From the NCBI GenBank assembly GCA_963932145.1, contig OZ010588.1, positions 98,296,012-98,360,011 of the forward strand: a DNA stretch of 64,000 nt. The letters are read 5' to 3'. Source of the DNA: Acanthosepion lycidas (taxonomy: Eukaryota > Mollusca > Cephalopoda > Sepiida > Sepiidae). Positions 59,390 to 64,000 of this stretch are shown in pieces (the first letter of the stretch is position 1; every line of letters starts with the position of its first letter). A program made the translations under genes and the position numbers. The notes under the pieces are model-generated. The model was not told the origin of the DNA, searched no databases, and worked only from the letters and a program-made list of their open reading frames with translations.

Positions 59390-60800
59390 AATAATAAGTT
59401 AAACCTATATTATTGAAATTTGAATTTGCTATACATTCGACATTGAAGGGAGAGTGAATATTATGGTAATATTAACTTAAACCTATATTATTGAAATTTG
59501 AATTTCCTATACATTCGACATTGAAGGGAGAGTGAATATTATGGTAATATTAAGTTAAACCTATATTATTGAAATTTGAATTTGCTATACATTCGTCATT
59601 GAAAAGAGAGTGAATATTATGGTAATATTAAGTTAAACCTATATTATTGAAATTTGAATTTGCTATACATTCGACATTGAAGGGAGAGTGAATATTATGG
59701 TAATAATAATTTAAACCTATATTATTGAAATTTGAATTTGCTATACATTCGACATTGAAAAGAGAGTGAATATTATGGTAATATTAAGTTAAACCTATAT
59801 TATTGAAATTTGAATTTGCTATACATTCGACATTGAAAAGAGAGTGAATATTATGGTAATAATAAGTTAAACCTATATTATTGAAATTTGAATTTGCTAT
59901 ACATTCGACATTGAAAAGAGAGTGAATATTATGGTAATAATAAGTTAAACCTATATTATTGAAATTTGAATTTGCTATACATTCGACATTGAAAAGAGAG
60001 TGAATATTATGGTAATATTAAGTTAAACCTATATTATTGAAATTTGAATTTGCTATACATTCGACATTGAAAAGAGAGTGAATATTATGGTAATAATAAG
60101 TTAAACCTATATTATTGAAATTTGAATTTGCTATACATTCGACATTGAAAAGAGAGTGAATATTATGGTAATATTAAGTTAAACCTATATTATTGAAATT
60201 TGAATTTGCTATACATTCGACATTGAAAAGAGAGTGAATATTATGGTAATATTAAGTTAAACCTATATTATTGAAATTTGAATTTGCTATACATTCGACA
60301 TTGAAAAGAGAGTGAATATTATGGTAATAATATGTTAAACCTATATTATTGAAATTTGAATTTGCTATACATTCGACATTGAAAAGAGAGTGAATATTAT
60401 GGTAATATTAAGTTAAACCTATATTATTGAAATTTGAATTTGCTATACATTCGACATTGAAAAGAGAGTGAATATTATGGTAATATTAAGTTAAACCTAT
60501 ATTATTGAAATTTGAATTTGCTATACATTCGACATTGAAGGGAGAGTGAATATTATGGTAATATTAAGTTAAACCTATATTATTGAAATTTGAATTTCCT
60601 ATACATTCGAAATTGAAGGGAGAGTGAATATTATGGTAATATTAAGTTAAACCTATATTATTGAAATTTGAATTTGCTATACATTCGTCATTGAAAAGAG
60701 AGTGAATATTATGGTAATATTAAGTTAAACCTATATTATTGAAATTTGAATTTGCTATACATTCGACATTGAAGGGAGAGTGAATATTATGGTAATAATA
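59390..60800 (+). repeat. 1092-bp duplication (14 monomers)
   Basis: AATTTCCTATACATTC starts at 59501 and 60593, and ATTCGTCATTG is at 59591 and 60683; both pairs are 1092 bp apart. The AATTTAAACC copies near 59709 and 60801 also match. The right-hand copy has one extra change, TTCGAAATTG near 60607. Confidence 0.82.
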
Positions 60801-61329
60801 ATTTAAACCTATATTATTGAAATTTGAATTTGCTATACATTCGACATTGAAAAGAGAGTGAATATTATGGTAATATAAAGTTAAACCTATATTATTGAAA
60901 TTTGAATTTGCTATACATTCGACATTGAAAAGAGAGTGAATATTATGGTAATAATAAGTTAAACCTATATTATTGAAATTTGAATTTGCTATACATTCGA
61001 CATTGAAAAGAGAGTGAATATTATAGTAATAATAAGTTAAACCTATATTATTGAAATTTGAATTTGCTATACATTCGACATTGAAAAGAGAATGAATATT
61101 ATGGTAATATTAAGTTAAACCTATATTATTGAAATTTGAATTTGCTATACATTCGACATTGAAAAGAGAGTGAATATTATGGTAATAATAAGTTAAACCT
61201 ATATTATTGAAATTTGAATTTGCTATACATTCGACATTGAAAATGGAGTGAATATTATGGTAATATTAAGTTAAACCTATATTATTGAAATTTGAATTTG
61301 CTATACATTCGACATTGAAAAGAGAGTGA

Positions 61330-61740
61330 ATATTATGGTAATATTAAGTTAAACCTATATTATTGAAATTAGAATTAGTTATACATTCGACATTGAAGGG
61401 AGAGTGAATATTATGGTAATATTAAGTTAAACCTATATTATTGAAATATGAATTTGCTATACATTTGACATTGAAAAGAGAGTGAATATTATGGTAATAA
61501 TAAGTTAAACCTATATTATTGAAATTTGAATTTGCTATACATTCGACATTGAAAAGAGAGTGAATATTATGGTAATATTAAGTTAAACCTATATTATTGA
61601 AATTTGAATTTGCTATACATTCGACATTGAAAAGAGAGTGAATATTATGGTAATATTAAGTTAAACCTATATTATTGAAATTAGAATTAGTTATACATTC
61701 GACATTGAAGGGAGAGTGAATATTATGGTAATATTAATTA
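61330..61740 (+). repeat. 312-bp duplication near the array edge
   Basis: A doubly mutated copy, AGAATTAGTTATACATTC, starts at 61371 and 61683, four monomers (312 bp) apart, in both cases followed by a 62G/GGG end. The second copy is followed by a monomer with a one-base deletion (AATATTAATTAAACC, near 61738). Confidence 0.75.
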
Positions 61741-62399
61741 AACCTATATTATTGAAATTTGAATTTGCTATACATTCGACATTGAAAAGAGAGTGAATAT
61801 TATGGTAATAATAAGTTAAACCTATATTATTGAAATTTGAATTTGCTCTACATTCGACATTGAAAAGAGAGTGAATATTATGGTAATATTAAGTTAAACC
61901 TATATTATTGAAATTTGAATTTGCTATACATTCGACATTGAAAAGAGTGTGAATATTATGGTAATAATAAGTTAAACCTATATTATTGAAATTTGAATTT
62001 GCTATACATTCGACATTGAAGGGAGAGTGAATATTATGGTAATATTAAGTTAAACCTATATTATTGAAATTTGAATTTGCTATACATTCGACATTGAAAA
62101 GAGAGTGAATATTATCGTAATATTAAGTTAAACCTATATTATTGAAATTTGAATTTGCTATACATTCGACATTGAAAAGAGAGTGAATATTATGGTAATA
62201 ATAAGTTAATCCTATATTATTGAAATTTGAATTTGCTATAGATTCGACATTGAAAAGAGAGTGAATATTATGGTAATAATAAGTTAAACCTATATTATTG
62301 AAATTTGAATTTGCTATACATTCGACATTGAAAAGAGAGTGAATATTATGGTAATATTAAGTTAAACCTATATTATTGAAATTTGAATTTGCTATACAT

Positions 62400-62862
62400 T
62401 CGACATTGAATAGAGAGTGAATATTAATGGTAATAATAAGTTAAACCTATATTATTGAAATTTGAATTTGCTATACATTCGACATTGAAAGGAGAGTGAA
62501 TATTATGGTAATATTAAGTTAAACCTATATTATTGAAATTTGAATTTGCTATACATTCGACATTGAATAGAGAGTGAATATTAATGGTAATATTAAGTTA
62601 AACCTATATTATTGAAATTTGAATTTGCTATACATTCGACATTGAAAGGAGAGTGAATATTATGGTAATATTAAGTTAAACCTATATTATTGAAATTTGA
62701 ATTTGCTATACATTCGACATTGAAAGGAGAGTGAATATTATGGCAATATTAAGTTAAACCTATATTATTGAAATTTGAATTTGCTATACATTCGACATTG
62801 AAAAGAGAGTGAATATTAATGGTAATATTAAGTTAAAACTATATTATTGAAATTTGAATTTG
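62400..62862 (+). repeat. Terminal monomers and right edge of the array
   Basis: The last few monomers carry edge-specific changes: TTGAATAGAGAG near 62407 and 62564, TTGAAAGGAG near 62487, 62644 and 62724, and the return of the 79-bp junction near 62420, 62580 and 62816. The last copy begins near 62811 and is truncated after GAATTTG at about 62862, two thirds of the way through. The final full monomers are still close to consensus, so decay toward the edge is slight. Confidence 0.9.
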
Positions 62863-62995
62863 TTTTTATGTTTATATTTTACACAAATTCATTCCTCTGA
62901 TTTAATACTTGGCATTGATTATTGTATTTTATTATTCTACTTTTTTCTTCTAAATATAAGTTACACCTAGCTCTAAGACTATTAGGAGTACCTGC

Positions 62996-63012
62996 GGAAC
63001 CTATAATGTTCC
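62996..63012. other. Perfect inverted repeat GGAAC-7-GTTCC
   Basis: GGAAC at 62996-63000 pairs with GTTCC at 63008-63012 around the loop CTATAAT. It lies between the two candidate Pol III boxes. A 5-bp stem is short, so a role is unproven. Confidence 0.4.
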
Positions 63013-63040
63013 AAATGTGGGCTCAAACCTTTCTCCTTCA

Positions 63041-63076
63041 TTTCAGTGCTGACTCGTTGCTTTCGTCTGACTGAAA
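63041..63076. other. Inverted repeat TTTCAGT / ACTGAAA
   Basis: Seven-base arms at 63041-63047 and 63070-63076 are perfectly complementary around a 22-nt loop. The segment lies just before the T run of the putative dispersed repeat. I looked for hammerhead ribozyme core bases here and did not find a CTGANGA motif. Confidence 0.4.
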
Positions 63077-63155
63077 CATTGTAATTGATAAATTCTGTAT
63101 TAGTTTTTCGACTGTTTTTTTTTAAGTTTCATAATTAAATTTCTATTTCTGACAC

Positions 63156-63178
63156 CAACTCATTCCACAAGAGAGTTG
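63156..63178. other. Inverted repeat CAACTC / GAGTTG
   Basis: Six-base arms at 63156-63161 and 63173-63178 flank an 11-nt loop. No further pairing extends the stem on either side. Function unknown. Confidence 0.35.
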
Positions 63179-63380
63179 ATAAGACAGAGGACCGTTATCT
63201 TTCTCTGCCGAAACAGGCTATTACCCACATGAGGTGATTTTAGATTTTATTGTTTGTTAATTATTTGCTCGTAATAATAAATGCAGTTAGCTCTTTTTGT
63301 GGATGTTTTTTGATATTTTATATTATTAGGATCCACTTGTTTTATATACCAGCGAATATGTTACCTTTATCAGTCGAAAG

Positions 63381-63595
63381 GTACGAATGGAAATATATCA
63401 ATCGAAATGATATGTATAGACGAATATCTATCTAAGGTTAGAAATAGACTGATTAAAAGTTAGTCCCAAATAAACAGGTACCAATATGCATGAATATACT
63501 GCTATCAATCGGCAGACACGCATAGACAAATAGCGATGGAAAAAAATGAATATTCTGATATGAAACGAAAGACGTGAATAGATGTATATAAATAT
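63381..63595 (+). repeat. Degenerate short repeat, two or three copies
   Basis: The segment from 63490 (ATGAATATACTG...CATAGAC) and the one from 63546 (ATGAATATTCTG...AATAGAT) match at about 28 of 37 aligned positions, 56 bp apart. A third weaker copy around 63381-63427 shares GGTAC.AAT, TATCAATCG and ATAGAC.AATA with the first and lies 107 bp upstream, close to two periods. This is unrelated to the 78-bp satellite. The alignment was done by eye. Confidence 0.4.
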
Positions 63596-63790
63596 AGAGA
63601 ATAGGATAGATTGTTATTCTTAAAGAATACTATACAGGAAAAATTGATATCGCCAAGCGATAAATGTAATGAAGTTAGTCTTATCGGTCTTCAAAATATG
63701 CTTGAACAAGCTAAAGCATTCACAAATTATAGCGTTGATTATCACTGTATAACATACCGCTTTCATTTATTCTTTAGATTATATAGTCTA

Positions 63791-63830
63791 TTCAACAGAT
63801 TATGTTGAAAACAACAATGGCTATATAAAA
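63791..63830 (+). other. Inverted repeat TTCAACA / TGTTGAA next to a TATA-like run
   Basis: Seven-base perfect arms at 63791-63797 and 63803-63809 surround the loop GATTA. Thirteen bases downstream is TATATAAAA (63822-63830), a TATA-box-like sequence. In DNA this AT-rich such runs are common, and no gene is seen in the last 170 bases. Confidence 0.3.
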
Positions 63831-64000
63831 TATATTACTTATTACTATATGCTTTATTTTTAGTTTGTATACGTGTTTGAGTTGCTAACTCTGTTTTATT
63901 TATTTTTTTTCAAGCACTCGTATTAATAAATGTCGTACTGAATTGAGAAGGCCTACAAATTAAAATGTTCATCCCTCCGTCCCTTTTATCCATTAGGGAA

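Larger units (their letters stand above)
1..62862 (+). repeat. Satellite DNA array, 78-bp monomer, about 805 head-to-tail copies
   Basis: The same ~78-bp unit repeats without interruption from the first base to about 62862. A reference copy is 73-150, starting GAATATTATGG and ending GGGAGAGT; the next copy, 151-229, is the 79-bp form. Base count of the consensus gives 20 G/C in 78 (about 26%). I see no inverted monomer and no inserted transposon. Most copies differ from the consensus by zero to a few substitutions; single-base deletions are rare (near 31932, 36343, 53761, 57660 and 61738). The array runs off the left edge, so its true length is unknown. Such arrays spread and homogenise by unequal exchange or replication slippage and usually form heterochromatin. 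Which chromosomal location this one occupies cannot be read from the window. Confidence 0.98.
45661..62862 (+). repeat. Array block V: 62G / 71A72A-rich subfamily to the array edge
   Basis: From 45661 the 79-bp class disappears until about 62408, and the period stays at 78 bp except for single-base deletions near 53761, 57660 and 61738. Monomers with 17T and 17A are intermixed. From about 47150 rightwards C62G (TTCGACATTG) and G71A/G72A (TTGAAAAGAG) are the majority states, though 62C/GGG islands remain, for example near 50780-51110 and 53280-53700. C52T is rare. The right end is therefore a different subfamily mixture from the left, as expected if exchange acts mainly between nearby monomers. 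Confidence 0.82.
62960..63124 (+). repeat. Possible dispersed repeat with weak Pol III-like boxes
   Basis: TAGCTCTAAG at 62968 resembles a tRNA-type A box, and GGCTCAAACC at 63020 resembles a B box (one mismatch to GWTCRANNC at W). They are about 50 bp apart, and a run of T at 63115-63123 could act as a Pol III terminator. Together these would fit a short tRNA-derived element. From memory the segment also resembles repeat sequence of schistosomes, which I cannot verify. The box matches are imperfect and could be chance. Confidence 0.25.
62863..64000. other. Non-satellite AT-rich flank, no recognisable gene
   Basis: No satellite monomer is found beyond 62862. Open frames here are short; the two longest on the plus strand (63250-63435 and 63611-63808) begin at TTG rather than ATG and show no recognisable domain. 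Their composition is what AT-rich sequence gives by chance. Apart from the small features listed separately I see nothing coding. It could be intergenic DNA or part of a degraded dispersed repeat. Confidence 0.7.

Noticed and set aside
1..62862. CRISPR-like array
   Set aside because: There are no unique spacers. The whole 78-bp unit is repeated, which is tandem satellite structure.
63041..63080. Hammerhead ribozyme in the flank, suggested by CTGACT and CTGAAAC near a hairpin
   Set aside because: The conserved CTGANGA core is missing, and the hairpin does not place the motifs in a three-stem arrangement.
63250..63435. 61-codon plus-strand frame with hydrophobic N-terminal half
   Set aside because: It begins at TTG, is short, has no recognisable domain, and lies in AT-rich sequence where such hydrophobic frames arise by chance.
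63611..63808. 65-codon plus-strand frame
   Set aside because: It begins at TTG and shows no recognisable motif. A partial exon cannot be excluded, but nothing supports one.

Overview
The window is almost entirely one satellite DNA array from a eukaryotic, probably animal, genome. Positions 1 to about 62862 are roughly 805 head-to-tail copies of a 78-bp monomer (79 bp in one variant class). All copies are in the same orientation, and no other element interrupts them. The array is open at the left edge of the window and stops abruptly at about 62862. The remaining ~1.1 kb (62863-64000) is AT-rich flank with small inverted repeats, a weak degenerate repeat, and one segment that may belong to a dispersed repeat. 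I find no credible protein-coding gene, tRNA, rRNA or CRISPR array.

The organism cannot be fixed from the sequence. The monomer is about 26% G+C (20 of 78 bases) and the flank is AT-rich. The flank around 62990-63080 resembles, from memory only, dispersed repeat sequence of blood flukes (Schistosoma). I give that as a weak guess. The array's size and homogeneity fit a centromeric, pericentromeric, subtelomeric or sex-chromosome heterochromatin block.

Monomers are numbered here from G of GAATATT (for example 73-150 is a 78-bp copy and 151-229 a 79-bp copy). Recurrent variants are: an extra A after position 7 (79-bp form); A17T; C52T; C62G; and G71A with G72A. Three classes recur. A has the extra A, 17T and 52C. 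B is 78 bp with 17T and 52C. C is 78 bp with 17A and usually 52T. Layout: 1-5860, mixed A and C monomers, mostly 62C/71G; 5860-29770, long 17A runs broken by 62G/71A72A clusters and several large duplications; 29772-39510, repeated A-B-C-A-C pentamers (392 bp) separated by 17A runs; 39510-45660, a nearly pure 17A block; 45661-62862, mostly strict 78-bp period, 17T and 17A monomers intermixed, with 62G and 71A72A dominant. The array carries nested recent duplications with exact offsets (468, 780, 858, 1092, 1170, 2109, 2737, 3899-4133 and 5156 bp), recognisable because rare private mutations recur at those spacings.

The minus strand can be read without stops through long 17A runs, because 78 is 26 codons, giving a periodic 26-residue translation of up to 708 codons. 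I reject these as genes. The consensus frame has no methionine codon, A17T makes a stop, the 79-bp class shifts the frame, and the frame breaks wherever those neutral variants occur.
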